A stretch of 64,000 nucleotides of DNA. Origin: Peribacillus kribbensis DSM 17871 (GTDB lineage Bacteria; Bacillota; Bacilli; Bacillales; DSM-1321). The notes beneath the pieces were generated by a model that was not told the origin of the DNA, did not search any database, and worked only from the letters and a program-made list of their open reading frames with translations. The translations under genes and the position numbers were made by a program. Below are positions 15,626-24,822 of the stretch, one piece after another. The stretch's first letter is position 1; every line of letters starts with the position of its first letter. The stretch covers positions 62,001 through 126,000 of the forward strand of contig NZ_KE387240.1 in assembly GCF_000430765.1 (NCBI RefSeq), written 5' to 3'.

Positions 15626-15640
15626 TGATAATAATTATAA
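15626..15640 (+). promoter_or_regulatory. PerR/Fur-type operator before fur
   Basis: TGATAATAATTATAA is a 7-1-7 repeat one base away from both the Fur consensus TGATAATnATTATCA and the PerR consensus TTATAATnATTATAA. A weaker half-conserved copy begins at 15609, overlapping the spoIIM stop. In B. subtilis fur is controlled by PerR, so I favour PerR. The box ends 24 bp upstream of the -35. Confidence 0.6.
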
Positions 15641-15664
15641 AGTCTAGATTGTAATAATTATATT

Positions 15665-15692
15665 TTGACACTCCCTCTTCATTTGTTATAAT
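15665..15692 (+). promoter_or_regulatory. Sigma-A promoter of fur
   Basis: TTGACA (15665-15670) and TATAAT (15687-15692), both perfect hexamers with a 16-bp spacer. Confidence 0.85.
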
Positions 15693-15724
15693 AAAAAAGA
15701 CAGCGGCGAGGGAGGGAGAAAGAT

Positions 15725-16207
15725 ATGGAAAGCAGAATAGAACGAATAAAAAAACTGTTGCATTCATCCAGTTATAAATTAACTCCTCAAAGAGAAGCTA
15801 CCGTCCGTGTGTTGCTTGAGAACGAAGAGGATCATTTGAGTGCGGAAGATGTTTACCTCCTAGTAAAAGAGAAGTCGCCTGAGATTGGATTGGCAACAGT
15901 TTATCGAACTCTGGAATTGCTGACTGAATTAAAAATTGTGGATAAAATAAATTTTGGCGATGGCGTTTCCCGCTATGATTTAAGGCAGGAAGGCGCAGCG
16001 CATTTCCATCATCATTTGGTCTGCATAGAATGCGGGGCAGTGGATGAAATCCAGGAAGATCTCCTGGGGGATGTAGAAACAATCGTCGAACGGGACTGGA
16101 ATTTCAAGATTAAAGACCACAGACTGACATTCCACGGAATCTGCCATAGATGTCAATCGAAAATGGAAGATGTGGAATTGACCGGACCGGCCTTGAAACT
16201 AACTTAA
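15725..16207 (+). CDS. fur: Ferric uptake regulator Fur
   Basis: A 160-residue Fur-family repressor with winged-helix DNA-binding domain 1-80 (recognition helix in LATVYRTLELL). A His-rich metal site HFHHHL is at 93-98, and the structural zinc CxxC pairs are Cys100/Cys103 and Cys140/Cys143. With Fe(II) it blocks iron-uptake genes. GGAGGGA precedes the ATG. Promoter and operator are clear. The position upstream of yqzK-xerD matches B. subtilis fur (yqkL), separating it from the PerR and Zur paralogues. Confidence 0.93.
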   Translation: MESRIERIKKLLHSSSYKLTPQREATVRVLLENEEDHLSAEDVYLLVKEKSPEIGLATVYRTLELLTELKIVDKINFGDGVSRYDLRQEGAAHFHHHLVCIECGAVDEIQEDLLGDVETIVERDWNFKIKDHRLTFHGICHRCQSKMEDVELTGPALKLT

Positions 16208-16219
16208 CACTCATAAAAG

Positions 16220-16246
16220 CCTTTTCCGGACAGGAAAAGGTTTATT
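16220..16246 (+). terminator. Terminator after fur
   Basis: CCTTTTCC (16220-16227) pairs with GGAAAAGG (16233-16240) around loop GGACA, followed by TTTATT. Confidence 0.7.
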
Positions 16247-16328
16247 CATTTCAAGCTTCATCTGTTCCAGGTATAAATCTTATCCAAATTGGCATAGATT
16301 GATATATGGAAGGAACGGAGGGAGTATT

Positions 16329-16556
16329 ATGAAGAGTTCGGCAAACTTGATTTTTCATACTGCAAAGGTATTTATATTATTTGTTAGTTTTACGGTCTTG
16401 TTTTATTTCGGGATGATTTGGTTAAACCAGGAATATGAGGATTACCATCGCTATGATGAGCCAAAGGGATCAGCAATCAAGGTATCAAACGCGGTCCATT
16501 CCTCGGATGGGAAGTGGTTTGACCGGCTTTTGCTGTTCTATAAGAACGGAGAATAA
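16329..16556 (+). CDS. yqzK: YqzK family (DUF4227) small membrane protein
   Basis: A 75-residue protein with one transmembrane helix at about 13-33 ([20 protein letters not shown]) and a short hydrophilic C-terminus ending LLFYKNGE. It matches the DUF4227/YqzK proteins between fur and xerD in bacilli; function unknown. ATG 16329 follows GGAGGGA; an upstream in-frame start at 16299 lacks a site. The xerD ribosome binding site is inside its 3' end. Confidence 0.78.
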   Translation: MKSSANLIFHTAKVFILFVSFTVLFYFGMIWLNQEYEDYHRYDEPKGSAIKVSNAVHSSDGKWFDRLLLFYKNGE

Positions 16557-16558
16557 AC

Positions 16559-17452
16559 ATGCAGGACCAAATACAAGACTTTCTTCACTATCTGACCGTG
16601 GAGAGGGGACTTTCTAAAAATACCATCATATCCTATGAACGGGATTTAAATTCGTATATGAAGTATCTGATCAATGTGGAGCAGGTCAAGGACTGGAAGG
16701 CATGCAATCGGGTGAATATCATTCATTTTCTTTCCCACCTGAAAGGGCAGGGCAAGTCGTCCAAGACGCTTGCAAGGCATATCGCCTCTATACGCTCCTT
16801 TCACCAATTTCTGCTGCGTGAAAAAGCTGCAGATGAAGACCCTTCCGTACATATTGAAAGCCCGGCGCTTGAGAGGGCCCTGCCAAAGGTGCTGAGCATG
16901 GAAGAAGTTGAGGCGCTGCTGGATGCTCCTAAATCGGGGACTGCACTCTCCTTAAGAGACAAAGCCATGCTTGAGGTGCTGTATGCCACGGGAATGAGGG
17001 TCAGTGAGCTGATTTCCCTTGAGCTTTCCGATGTTCATACATCCATGGGATTTGTAAGATGTGTCGGAAAGGGGAATAAGGAACGGATCATCCCAATCGG
17101 CCAGGCGGCTTTAAATGCAGTGGAAGAGTATCTTTCAAAAGGCCGGGGGCAGCTTGTAAGCAAAAAAAATAAAACCAATTTCTTATTCCTGAATCATCAT
17201 GGAAACAAGCTGACAAGGCAGGGGTTTTGGAAGATTCTTAAAAGGCTCGCAAGTGAAGCGAGCATTGAAAAAGAGCTTACACCCCATACGCTGAGACATT
17301 CATTTGCTACCCATCTCCTCATGAATGGAGCCGATTTAAGGGCCGTCCAGGAGATGCTTGGCCATGCTGACATCTCGACCACACAAATTTATACACATGT
17401 CACCAATGTCAGGCTTAAGGATGTCTATACCAAATTCCATCCAAGAGCATAG
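16559..17452 (+). CDS. xerD: Tyrosine recombinase XerD
   Basis: A 297-residue tyrosine recombinase with SAM-like N-domain (1-85). The catalytic residues are Arg147, Lys171, His243, Arg246, His269 and Tyr278 (motifs [12 protein letters not shown] and [15 protein letters not shown]). Length and synteny identify XerD (B. subtilis RipX), which with XerC resolves chromosome dimers at dif. Start ATG 16559 uses CGGAGA in the end of yqzK. It is probably co-transcribed with yqzK and ends at a hairpin terminator. Confidence 0.94.
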   Translation: MQDQIQDFLHYLTVERGLSKNTIISYERDLNSYMKYLINVEQVKDWKACNRVNIIHFLSHLKGQGKSSKTLARHIASIRSFHQFLLREKAADEDPSVHIESPALERALPKVLSMEEVEALLDAPKSGTALSLRDKAMLEVLYATGMRVSELISLELSDVHTSMGFVRCVGKGNKERIIPIGQAALNAVEEYLSKGRGQLVSKKNKTNFLFLNHHGNKLTRQGFWKILKRLASEASIEKELTPHTLRHSFATHLLMNGADLRAVQEMLGHADISTTQIYTHVTNVRLKDVYTKFHPRA

Positions 17453-17472
17453 ATTGCAAGCTTAATAGATCT

Positions 17473-17508
17473 AGCAGCCAGAGTTGTCATAAACGGGCTG
17501 CTTTTTTT
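17473..17508 (+). terminator. Terminator after xerD
   Basis: AGCAGCC (17473-17479) pairs with GGCTGCT (17496-17502), followed by a T-tract. Confidence 0.75.
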
Positions 17509-17592
17509 ATTATTTCTCTAATAAATAAAATTTATTTCGTAAAGAACTGCTGTTTTATTAAATGTTCTGTGAAATCATCAAATTATTAAAAT

Positions 17593-17693
17593 AGGTTGAT
17601 CTACGTTCCAGGTGCGACGCCGCAGGCTTAAAAGCTGAGGAGGCTCACCGCCCGCCCTGCGGAAAGCGAGCATCCTGTAACGGAAATTAACCT
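17593..17693. repeat. Dispersed GTTGATTTCCGTTC-family repeat, medium copy
   Basis: Ends AGGTTGATCTACGTTCC and AACGGAAATTAACCT are inverted. The interior carries AGGAGGCTCACCGCC and GGAAAGCGAG, which match the opposite arm of the longer copy at 44231-44363. It lies in the 461-bp gap between xerD and deoB, which otherwise holds only the terminator and promoter signals. Confidence 0.7.
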
Positions 17694-17772
17694 GCCTTTA
17701 TAGCAGCATTCTACCTGGACATGTCAAATAAAAAGCTAGAATAGGATTTTTTTAGCAAATGTAAAGTTTTCA

Positions 17773-17822
17773 TTGTGAAAACGGATGCTTATCGTATAAA
17801 ATGAGGTTGTCAGACTTCTGAC
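17773..17822 (+). promoter_or_regulatory. Candidate promoter and operator of deoB operon
   Basis: TTGTGA (about 17774-17779) and TATAAA (17795-17800) form a sigma-A-like promoter with 15-16 bp spacing. GTCAGACTTCTGAC (17809-17822) is palindromic at 12 of 14 positions and overlaps the expected start site, a typical repressor location. The regulator is unknown. Confidence 0.45.
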
Positions 17823-17913
17823 GTTTACATAGAGCTGCCAGAGTGAATGATCTGCTCGATGGGTATCATATTTATAACAACCCATAGTTTTTTAGAAATT
17901 GGAGGAGTTATAT

Positions 17914-19101
17914 ATGGAGCAAAAGATAAACTTTAAACGTGTATTCCTGATTGTCATGGATTCAGTAGGAATTGGGGAAGCGCCGGATGCAGAGAGGTTT
18001 GGAGATAAAGGGGCAGACACTTTAGGCCACATCGCAGAGCGGATGGATGGACTGAACATGCCGAATATGGCCAAGCTGGGCCTTTCAAATATCAGGGAAA
18101 TTCAGGGGATTGAAAAAGCAGAGAAGCCGCTGGCTTTTTATACAAAAATGCAGGAGGCATCCAATGGCAAAGATACGATGACGGGGCATTGGGAAATCAT
18201 GGGCTTGAATATCCAGAATCCGTTTAAAGTGTTTCCGGATGGATTTCCGGCGGGCCTCCTGAATGAGCTTGAACAAAGGACAGGCCGAAAAATCATTGGG
18301 AACAAGCCGGCAAGCGGGACGGCGATTCTTGATGAACTGGGCAAAGAACATATGGAAACAGGTGCCTTGATTGTTTACACATCGGCAGATTCTGTGCTTC
18401 AGATCGCTGCCCATGAAGAAATTGTTCCGCTGGACGAACTCTATTCAATCTGCAAAATTGCCAGGGAATTAACGCTTCAGGATGAATATAAGGTAGGAAG
18501 GGTCATCGCAAGGCCGTTTGTGGGCGAGCCGGGGAATTTCAAAAGAACGCCTAACCGCCATGATTATGCATTAAAGCCATTCGGCCGTACGGTCATGAAC
18601 GAATTAAAGGATTCTGGCTTTGATGTTTTATCAATTGGGAAAATTTCCGATATATATGATGGAGAAGGAATTACCTCCTCTTTAAGAACCACTTCCAATA
18701 TGGATGGCATGGATAAGCTGAATCAGACACTGGATATGGATTTTAACGGAATCAGCTTTCTGAATCTGGTAGACTTTGACGCTGCCTTTGGCCACAGACG
18801 TGATCCGATCGGCTATGGAAACGCTCTCGAAGAGTTTGACGCCAGGCTGTCGGAAGTATTAGAAAAAATGAAGGAAGATGACCTTCTGATGATTACGGCT
18901 GACCATGGAAATGATCCGGTCCATCCGGGAACAGATCATACCCGTGAGTATGTGCCGCTGATTGTATACTCCAAGCGCTTCAATGGAGGCAGGGAGCTTG
19001 AAATCAGGGAAACATTTGCGGATGCAGGGGCTACCATTGCAGATAACTTCGGTGTGAAGATGCCTGAATATGGAAAGAGCTTCTTATCTGATCTTAAATA
19101 A
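17914..19101 (+). CDS. deoB: Phosphopentomutase
   Basis: A 395-residue alkaline-phosphatase-superfamily enzyme interconverting (deoxy)ribose 1- and 5-phosphate with Mn(II). It has [20 protein letters not shown] (metal Asp16), the activated-Thr loop [10 protein letters not shown] at 85-94, and C-terminal metal motifs ADHGNDP and [13 protein letters not shown] 17914 has GGAGGAG at 17901-17907; the TTG at 17899 lies before that site and is rejected. First gene of the nucleoside salvage operon deoB-pupG-pdp (drm-pupG-pdp). Confidence 0.95.
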   Translation: MEQKINFKRVFLIVMDSVGIGEAPDAERFGDKGADTLGHIAERMDGLNMPNMAKLGLSNIREIQGIEKAEKPLAFYTKMQEASNGKDTMTGHWEIMGLNIQNPFKVFPDGFPAGLLNELEQRTGRKIIGNKPASGTAILDELGKEHMETGALIVYTSADSVLQIAAHEEIVPLDELYSICKIARELTLQDEYKVGRVIARPFVGEPGNFKRTPNRHDYALKPFGRTVMNELKDSGFDVLSIGKISDIYDGEGITSSLRTTSNMDGMDKLNQTLDMDFNGISFLNLVDFDAAFGHRRDPIGYGNALEEFDARLSEVLEKMKEDDLLMITADHGNDPVHPGTDHTREYVPLIVYSKRFNGGRELEIRETFADAGATIADNFGVKMPEYGKSFLSDLK

Positions 19102-19116
19102 AAGGCGGTAGAGAGT

Positions 19117-19932
19117 ATGTATGAAAAAATGAGAGCAGCAGCAGATTATTTAAAAGGAAAATTGACTGAAACACCTGAATTGGGATTGATTCTAGGCTCT
19201 GGCCTTGGTGTGCTTGCTGATGAGATTGAAAATGCGGTTACCATTCCATACAGCGAGATCCCGAATTTTCCTGTTTCTACCGTTGAAGGCCATAAAGGCC
19301 AGCTGGTGGCAGGCGACCTCTCCGGGAAGAAAGTAATAGCCATGCAGGGAAGATTCCACTTTTATGAGGGCTATTCCATGGATGAAGTAACGTTCCCTGT
19401 CCGCGTCATGAAGCTTTTGGGCGCAGAGAAAATCATTGTGACCAACGCGGCAGGAGGAGTGAATGAAAGCTTTGAGCCTGGTGATCTAATGCTGATTTCC
19501 GATCATATCAATTTCATCGGGACAAATCCTCTCATCGGTCCGAATAACAGTGATTTTGGAGTGAGATTCCCGGATCTTTCCGAGGCCTATTCAAAAGAGT
19601 ACCGCAATATTGCCAGGAAGGCGGCAGACAGCCTGGGAATTTCATTAAAAGAAGGAGTTTACATGGGGCTTTCAGGTCCTACCTATGAAACACCTGCTGA
19701 AATTCGCATGCTGAGAGTGCTTGGCGGGGATGCGGTTGGGATGTCCACAGTACCTGAAGTCATCGTGGCGCGCCATTCCGGACTCTCCGTTTTAGGGATT
19801 TCCTGCATCACCAATATGGCAGCGGGGATCCTTGATCAGCCGCTTTCCCATGATGAGGTAATCGAAACGACTGAAAAGGTAAAAACAAACTTCCTGAACT
19901 TAATTAAAAAGATTGTTAGCGAACTACCATAA
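19117..19932 (+). CDS. pupG: Purine nucleoside phosphorylase
   Basis: A 271-residue trimeric-type purine nucleoside phosphorylase (PNP class of guanosine/inosine). It has the phosphate loop LGSGLG at 26-31, [10 protein letters not shown] near 83-92, TNAAGG near 111-116, and the base-binding [14 protein letters not shown] and TNMAAG blocks. It splits purine (deoxy)nucleosides to base and pentose 1-phosphate, which DeoB isomerises. It begins 15 bp after deoB, behind AAAGGCGG. Confidence 0.94.
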   Translation: MYEKMRAAADYLKGKLTETPELGLILGSGLGVLADEIENAVTIPYSEIPNFPVSTVEGHKGQLVAGDLSGKKVIAMQGRFHFYEGYSMDEVTFPVRVMKLLGAEKIIVTNAAGGVNESFEPGDLMLISDHINFIGTNPLIGPNNSDFGVRFPDLSEAYSKEYRNIARKAADSLGISLKEGVYMGLSGPTYETPAEIRMLRVLGGDAVGMSTVPEVIVARHSGLSVLGISCITNMAAGILDQPLSHDEVIETTEKVKTNFLNLIKKIVSELP

Positions 19933-19954
19933 TTAGATAAAGCGGTGATATAAA

Positions 19955-21259
19955 ATGAGAATGGTTGACTTAATAGAAAAAAAACGGGATGGAGAAGCCC
20001 TTTCCACAGAAGAAATCAAATTTATCATCAATGGATACACAGACGGATCCATTCCGGATTACCAGATGAGCGCACTTGCCATGGCCATCTATTTTCAGGA
20101 TATGACCCAGCAGGAGCGGGCAGATCTGACAATGGCAATGGTGGAATCCGGGGATCAAATTGACCTGAGTGCAATTGAAGGGATCAAAGTAGACAAGCAC
20201 AGTACAGGCGGTGTGGGAGATACCACAACACTTGTACTTGGCCCTCTTGTTGCTTCGGTAGGTGTACCGGTTGCGAAAATGTCAGGCCGCGGCCTTGGAC
20301 ATACAGGCGGAACGATCGATAAGCTGGAATCCGTAGAAGGCTTCCATGTGGAGATCGAAAATCAAGAATTTATCAACCTGGTGAATAAAAATAAAATTGC
20401 CGTGATCGGCCAAAGCGGAAACCTGACACCGGCAGACAAAAAGCTGTACGCACTGCGCGATGTCACAGCTACTGTCAACAGCATTCCTCTTATCGCAAGC
20501 TCCATCATGAGCAAAAAAATTGCGGCGGGCGCAGATGCGATTGTACTGGATGTTAAAACGGGTGCCGGGGCATTTATGAAAACTCTGGAAGACTCACGTG
20601 CCCTTGCAGAAGCAATGGTCGGCATCGGGAATAACGTCGGACGCAAGACGATGGCCGTTATTTCAGATATGAGCCAGCCGCTGGGCTTTGCAATCGGTAA
20701 TGCGCTGGAAATGAAGGAAGCCATCGATACGCTAAAAGGCAAAGGTCCGGAAGATCTAACAGAGCTATGTTTGACTCTTGGAAGTCATATGGTACTCCTG
20801 GCGGAAAAAGCCGCGGATCTTGAAGAAGCAAAAGCAAAACTCAAAAAAGCGATTGAAGATGGCTCAGGCTTGAAGTCGTTCAAGACATTCCTTGAATCAC
20901 AGGGCGGCGATGCTTCAGTTGTGGACCATCCTGAAAGATTGCCGCAGGCACAATTCAAGATTGAGGTAGAAGCAGAGTCACAAGGCTATGTTTCAGAAAT
21001 AACCGCTGATGAAATCGGTACAGCAGCCATGCTCCTTGGGGCGGGAAGAGCGACCAAAGAATCACAGATCGATCTTGGTGTAGGACTCATGCTCAATAAA
21101 AAAATCGGTGACAAGGTTGAAAAGGGTGACTCCCTGGTAACGATTTACAGCAATTTTGAAGATGTTGCTGAAGTGAAGCAGCTTCTGCTCGAGCATATCA
21201 AAGTGACAGAAAAACAGGTGCCAAAACCGACATTGGTTTACGGAGAAATCACCCTGTAA
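19955..21259 (+). CDS. pdp: Pyrimidine-nucleoside phosphorylase
   Basis: A 434-residue phosphorylase of uridine, thymidine and deoxyuridine. It has an N-terminal helical domain ([20 protein letters not shown]), the phosphate-binding [20 protein letters not shown] at 82-101, the family signature [16 protein letters not shown] near 111-126, and a C-terminal barrel-sandwich domain. It is close to B. subtilis Pdp in length. It begins 22 bp after pupG and is followed by two stacked hairpins that end the operon. Confidence 0.94.
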   Translation: MRMVDLIEKKRDGEALSTEEIKFIINGYTDGSIPDYQMSALAMAIYFQDMTQQERADLTMAMVESGDQIDLSAIEGIKVDKHSTGGVGDTTTLVLGPLVASVGVPVAKMSGRGLGHTGGTIDKLESVEGFHVEIENQEFINLVNKNKIAVIGQSGNLTPADKKLYALRDVTATVNSIPLIASSIMSKKIAAGADAIVLDVKTGAGAFMKTLEDSRALAEAMVGIGNNVGRKTMAVISDMSQPLGFAIGNALEMKEAIDTLKGKGPEDLTELCLTLGSHMVLLAEKAADLEEAKAKLKKAIEDGSGLKSFKTFLESQGGDASVVDHPERLPQAQFKIEVEAESQGYVSEITADEIGTAAMLLGAGRATKESQIDLGVGLMLNKKIGDKVEKGDSLVTIYSNFEDVAEVKQLLLEHIKVTEKQVPKPTLVYGEITL

Positions 21260-21265
21260 AATAAA

Positions 21266-21344
21266 CGTTCTGCTTCGTATGAAGGAAGCAGAACGAGGCA
21301 GCAGGCAGGCCCGATTCAGTATCGGGTCTGTCTGCTGCCTTTTT
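21266..21344 (+). terminator. Two stacked hairpins ending the deoB-pupG-pdp operon
   Basis: Hairpin 1: CGTTCTGCTTC (21266-21276) with GAAGCAGAACG (21285-21295). Hairpin 2: a 19-bp stem, arms 21297-21315 and 21321-21339 with loop TCAGT and mismatches as G-U pairs, followed by TTTTT. The second is a strong intrinsic terminator. Confidence 0.9.
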
Positions 21345-21361
21345 ATTAATGGACTTAAGGG

Positions 21362-21561
21362 AATGATCCGAAATTCAGGATCAATAATCCGTTTTTCAAC
21401 TTTATTGGTCCGGTATAATCATTAAATGATCTGAAATGAACCAGCTTTAGCAATGGTCCGGTTTTATGGGGATTGATCGGTAAAGAGTTGAATTGATCCG
21501 CACTCTAATTAAATGATCTTAGAACCCGAGGAGTGATTCCAATTCACCGCTAACTGATCCA
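21362..21561 (+). repeat. Helically phased array of degenerate AWTGATCCG motifs
   Basis: Ten same-orientation copies of a 9-mer near AWTGATCCG start at 21362, 21383, 21404, 21425, 21452, 21472, 21492, 21512, 21532 and 21553. Intervals are 21, 21, 21, 27, 20, 20, 20, 20 and 21 bp, about two helical turns. The bases between motifs are not conserved. Weaker matches may continue to about 21611. No open reading frame explains the pattern. It lies between the pdp terminator and dacF. Confidence 0.75.
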
Positions 21562-21667
21562 GCCTGCCGAAATATCCCCATCCCCTCCAAAATGAACGGG
21601 ATAAAGCTCAATTCCGCCACATTTGCCGTCTTCATCACTTATAAAAAAGCCGAAAAAATAAAATTAA

Positions 21668-21710
21668 GCAAAGGAGGCTTGGAATGGTTTCATTCCAAGC
21701 CTCCTTTTGC
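21668..21710. other. Strong 19-bp hairpin of unknown role
   Basis: GCAAAGGAGGCTTGGAATG (21668-21686) pairs with the segment 21691-21710 over 19 bp with one bulge and a 4-nt loop. No T-tract follows on the plus strand; read leftward it is followed by TTAATTTTATTTTTT, so it could terminate minus-strand transcription. No convergent gene explains it. Confidence 0.6.
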
Positions 21711-21835
21711 TGTACTGCACCTGTTTGGACTAAATTTTTTCTCTAGTGCGATCTCAAGCACTCTAAAATACCAATAGCCGAGGACTGGAGGATAGGCCCT
21801 CTAAAGAAAAAAGCCAAACAGCCCTGTATATTTTT

Positions 21836-21863
21836 GTATAAAAAAGACTCAATTGGAAAAAAT
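21836..21863 (+). promoter_or_regulatory. Candidate sigma-F promoter of dacF
   Basis: GTATA (21836-21840), then 14 nt, then GGAAAAAAT (21855-21863) matches the sigma-F pattern GYATA/GGnrAnAnT. dacF is a forespore (sigma-F) gene in B. subtilis. It lies 61 nt before the ATG. Confidence 0.55.
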
Positions 21864-21924
21864 GAAGGCTGTTAGAAAAAAATGTTAAAAGCTGAAAAGT
21901 TCATGATAACTAGGAGGGCTTGGC

Positions 21925-23091
21925 ATGAAACGCATTTTCACTGGAGCGCTGCTCTTTATGTTTGTATTGGGAATTGGACTGCCGAAGGCTGAAGCGGCGG
22001 AATCATCCACCGAACTGGCTTCTGATGCACGCTCAGCGGTATTGATCGAAAGGGATACCGGAAAGATTTTATATGACAAGGATTCAAATGTTGAACTTCC
22101 GCCAGCGAGCATGACCAAAATCATGACTATGCTGCTGATTATGGAAGCCGTCGATAAAGGGAAGCTGTCACTTAATGAGAAGGTTAGAACGAGTGAGCAT
22201 GCTGCGTCTATGGGAGGATCGCAGATTTTCCTGGAGCCGGGTGAGGAAATGACAACAGAGCAGATGCTGAAAGGGATTGCGATTGGGTCCGGAAATGATG
22301 CAGCAGTAGCAATGGCGGAACGAATCGGCGGTTCAGAAGAAGCTTTTGTCGGGATGATGAACAAGAAGGCAAAAGAACTTGGGATCAAGCATACAAAGTT
22401 TCAAAATGCAACAGGGCTGCCTGTCAAGGATCATTACAGCACCGCCTATGATATGGCTGTCATGGCAAAGGAACTCCTGAAATATGAAGGGAAAATCACT
22501 AGATTCACCGGGAAGTATGAGGATTATCTGCGCGAAAATACGGATAAAAAATTCTGGCTTGTTAATACAAATAGACTCGTTAAATTCTATCCGGGGGTGG
22601 ATGGGCTGAAAACCGGCTTTACCCAGGAAGCGAAATATTGTCTGACGGCAACCGCAAAAAAGGACAATATGCGTGTCATTGCTGTGATCTTTGGCGCCCC
22701 TTCTCCAAAGGAAAGAAATACGCAGATCACGAAGATGCTTGATTACGCATTTTCACATTATCAGACCTATCCTGTGTATAAACGCGGAGAAAAGCTTGCG
22801 GAAGCCTTTGTAAGTAAAGGAGCCAAAAGCAGAGTTACTGGGGTGACTGGAGAACCTGTATCCATATTAACGAAAAAGGGTGAGTCCAAAAAAGGCATCA
22901 GCAAGAAAGTGGTCATGAACTCAAACCTGAAGGCACCGGTTGAAAAAGGGGACCGGATTGGAACCCTGATGGTCCAAAAAAACGGAAAGACGATTTCAAA
23001 GTCAGCCATCATCGCCAATACTACGATCGAGAAAGCAGGATGGTGGAAAAATTTTAAACAATCCTTTGGAATGTTTACTGGCAGCCACTAA
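21925..23091 (+). CDS. dacF: D-alanyl-D-alanine carboxypeptidase DacF
   Basis: A 388-residue low-molecular-weight penicillin-binding protein. It has a signal peptide (about 1-25, cleavage near AEA/AES), SMTK at 62-65 with nucleophile Ser62, SGN at 122-124 and KTG at 229-231, then a C-terminal PBP5-type domain and an amphipathic tail. It trims pentapeptide stems and sets cortex cross-linking with DacB. AGGAGG precedes the ATG. It lies immediately upstream of spoIIA, so forespore read-through into that operon is likely, as in B. subtilis. Confidence 0.93.
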   Translation: MKRIFTGALLFMFVLGIGLPKAEAAESSTELASDARSAVLIERDTGKILYDKDSNVELPPASMTKIMTMLLIMEAVDKGKLSLNEKVRTSEHAASMGGSQIFLEPGEEMTTEQMLKGIAIGSGNDAAVAMAERIGGSEEAFVGMMNKKAKELGIKHTKFQNATGLPVKDHYSTAYDMAVMAKELLKYEGKITRFTGKYEDYLRENTDKKFWLVNTNRLVKFYPGVDGLKTGFTQEAKYCLTATAKKDNMRVIAVIFGAPSPKERNTQITKMLDYAFSHYQTYPVYKRGEKLAEAFVSKGAKSRVTGVTGEPVSILTKKGESKKGISKKVVMNSNLKAPVEKGDRIGTLMVQKNGKTISKSAIIANTTIEKAGWWKNFKQSFGMFTGSH

Positions 23092-23151
23092 TGTCAAAAA
23101 AAAGTGCAATCAGACAAGTTTAGAAGAAACACCACTAGTTTTGTCAGCCTA

Positions 23152-23179
23152 GAAGGAGAATCAGCCTGAAATCTAGAAT
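23152..23179 (+). promoter_or_regulatory. Candidate sigma-H promoter of spoIIA
   Basis: GAAGGAGAA (23152-23160) and GAAT (23176-23179) fit the sigma-H pattern RnAGGAWWW-N11-13-RnnGAAT. The spoIIA operon is transcribed by sigma-H with Spo0A~P in B. subtilis. The transcript would start about 30 nt before the GTG. Confidence 0.55.
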
Positions 23180-23216
23180 TTGACTCACTATAAGACAGAT
23201 AAGGAGGCTGTAAATA

Positions 23217-23567
23217 GTGAGTCTTGAGATCGAGCAGGAAATCAGGGACAATATCCTCTGCATCCGCTTAAGCGGTGAATTGGATCATCATTCGGCGGAG
23301 GATTTGAAAAACCGGGCTTCCACAGCCATTGTGAAGCACAATATCAGACATATTATATTAAATTTGGAAGAATTATCGTTCATGGATAGCTCAGGACTTG
23401 GGGTAGTGATGGGCAGATATAAACAGATCAAGCAAAACCACGGCGAGATGATAGTCTGTGCTATTTCTCCGCCAGTAAAGCGGCTTTTTGAGATGTCCGG
23501 GTTATTGAAAATTGTTAAACTGGAATTATCAGAAGAAAATGCTTTGCAAAAATTGGGGGTTGCTTAA
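23217..23567 (+). CDS. spoIIAA: Anti-sigma-F factor antagonist SpoIIAA
   Basis: A 116-residue STAS-domain protein with the phosphorylation site in [13 protein letters not shown], Ser58 as in B. subtilis. Unphosphorylated SpoIIAA binds SpoIIAB and frees sigma-F; SpoIIE dephosphorylates it in the forespore. The start is GTG 23217 with AAGGAGG at 23201-23207. The stop abuts the spoIIAB ATG. Confidence 0.96.
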   Translation: MSLEIEQEIRDNILCIRLSGELDHHSAEDLKNRASTAIVKHNIRHIILNLEELSFMDSSGLGVVMGRYKQIKQNHGEMIVCAISPPVKRLFEMSGLLKIVKLELSEENALQKLGVA

Positions 23568-24008
23568 ATGAAAAATGTAATGAATCTGCAGTTTTCCGCC
23601 CTGAGCCAGAATGAATCTTTTGCGAGGGTAGCCGTTGCAGCCTTTATCGCACAGCTGGATCCCACGATGGATGAACTGACGGAAATTAAAACGGTTGTAT
23701 CTGAAGTCGTCACAAATTCCATCATCCATGGCTATGAGAATGATCCGGAAGGCATGGTTTATATCTCCGTGTCGATTGACGACAGCACCGTGGAGCTGAC
23801 CATTAGGGATGAAGGGGTCGGCATTCTAGATGTAGAGGAAGCCAGGCAGCCGCTTTTCACAACAAAGCCGGATCTGGAAAGATCGGGAATGGGCTTTACC
23901 ATCATGGAGAATTTTATGGACGAGATTTCTATCATATCCCATACAGGTGAAGGAACAATAATTCGGTTGAAAAAGCAATTAACTAAAAGCAATGCTTTTT
24001 GCAATTAA
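23568..24008 (+). CDS. spoIIAB: Anti-sigma-F factor / serine kinase SpoIIAB
   Basis: A 146-residue GHKL ATPase. It has N-box [12 protein letters not shown] (Glu46, Asn50), G1 box RDEGVGI and G2 box RSGMGFTIM. It holds sigma-F inactive and phosphorylates SpoIIAA. ATG 23568 follows the spoIIAA TAA with no gap, so translation is coupled, matching the stoichiometry the switch requires. Confidence 0.96.
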   Translation: MKNVMNLQFSALSQNESFARVAVAAFIAQLDPTMDELTEIKTVVSEVVTNSIIHGYENDPEGMVYISVSIDDSTVELTIRDEGVGILDVEEARQPLFTTKPDLERSGMGFTIMENFMDEISIISHTGEGTIIRLKKQLTKSNAFCN

Positions 24009-24020
24009 GGAGACTTGCAT

Positions 24021-24779
24021 ATGGATGTGGAGGTCAAGAACGACAATAACAGGACGCATTTGAAGGATGAGGATGTCAGGGATTTAATTCAGCGCAGCCA
24101 GGATGGGGATCAGTCGGCAAGGGATACGATTGTACAGAATAACCTGCGGCTTGTATGGTCTGTGGTTCAGCGCTTTTTGAACCGCGGCTATGAGCCGGAT
24201 GACTTGTTTCAAATAGGCTGCATCGGCCTTTTAAAATCTGTGGACAAATTTGATTTATCATTTGATGTGAAATTTTCCACCTATGCTGTACCGATGATTA
24301 TCGGTGAAATCCAGAGATTTATCCGTGATGATGGAACGGTCAAGGTAAGCCGTTCACTAAAGGAAATGGCCAACAAAATTCGCCGGGCAAAAGACGAGCT
24401 TTCGAAAAAAGCAGGGCGTGTACCTTCTGTCAATGAACTTGCCGAATATCTTGGCTTTACACCGGAGGAAATCATCATGGCTCAGGAAGCGAGCCGTTCT
24501 CCATCATCCATCCATGAAACTGTATTTGAAAATGACGGCGACCCTATAACACTCCTAGACCAGATTGCAGACACAAATGAAACAAAGTGGTTTGATAAAA
24601 TAGCTTTAAAAGAGGCAATCTTAGAGCTGGACGAACGCGAAAGACTGATTGTCTATTTAAGATACTACAAGGACCAGACACAATCTGAAGTGGCCGTCAG
24701 ACTTGGAATATCCCAGGTCCAGGTATCAAGGCTTGAAAAAAAAATATTAAAACAAATGAAAATCCGCATGGATGAATAA
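24021..24779 (+). CDS. sigF: RNA polymerase sigma-F factor
   Basis: A 252-residue sigma-70 family factor, first forespore-specific sigma. Region 2 (NLRLVWSVVQRFLNRGYEPD, then LFQIGCIGLLKSVDKFD), region 3 and region 4 (LIVYLRYYKDQTQSEVAVRL, then GISQVQVSRLEK) are complete. ATG 24021 has AAGGAG at 24007-24012; the ORF can be extended by a TTG at 24015, which the site does not favour. Third gene of spoIIA, 12 bp after spoIIAB, with a terminator 44 bp downstream. Confidence 0.96.
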   Translation: MDVEVKNDNNRTHLKDEDVRDLIQRSQDGDQSARDTIVQNNLRLVWSVVQRFLNRGYEPDDLFQIGCIGLLKSVDKFDLSFDVKFSTYAVPMIIGEIQRFIRDDGTVKVSRSLKEMANKIRRAKDELSKKAGRVPSVNELAEYLGFTPEEIIMAQEASRSPSSIHETVFENDGDPITLLDQIADTNETKWFDKIALKEAILELDERERLIVYLRYYKDQTQSEVAVRLGISQVQVSRLEKKILKQMKIRMDE

Positions 24780-24822
24780 TGGAATAGAAAATTGCCGGGA
24801 TTTTAGAAGGCAATGAGTAAGG

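Noticed and set aside
21362-21561. CRISPR-like reading of the phased 9-mers
   Set aside because: The repeated word is only 9 bp and degenerate, spacers are 11-12 bp, and no cas genes are in the window.
21592-21777. 61-codon plus-strand frame upstream of dacF
   Set aside because: It runs through the strong hairpin at 21668-21710, has no ribosome binding site and its product is set by the inverted repeat.
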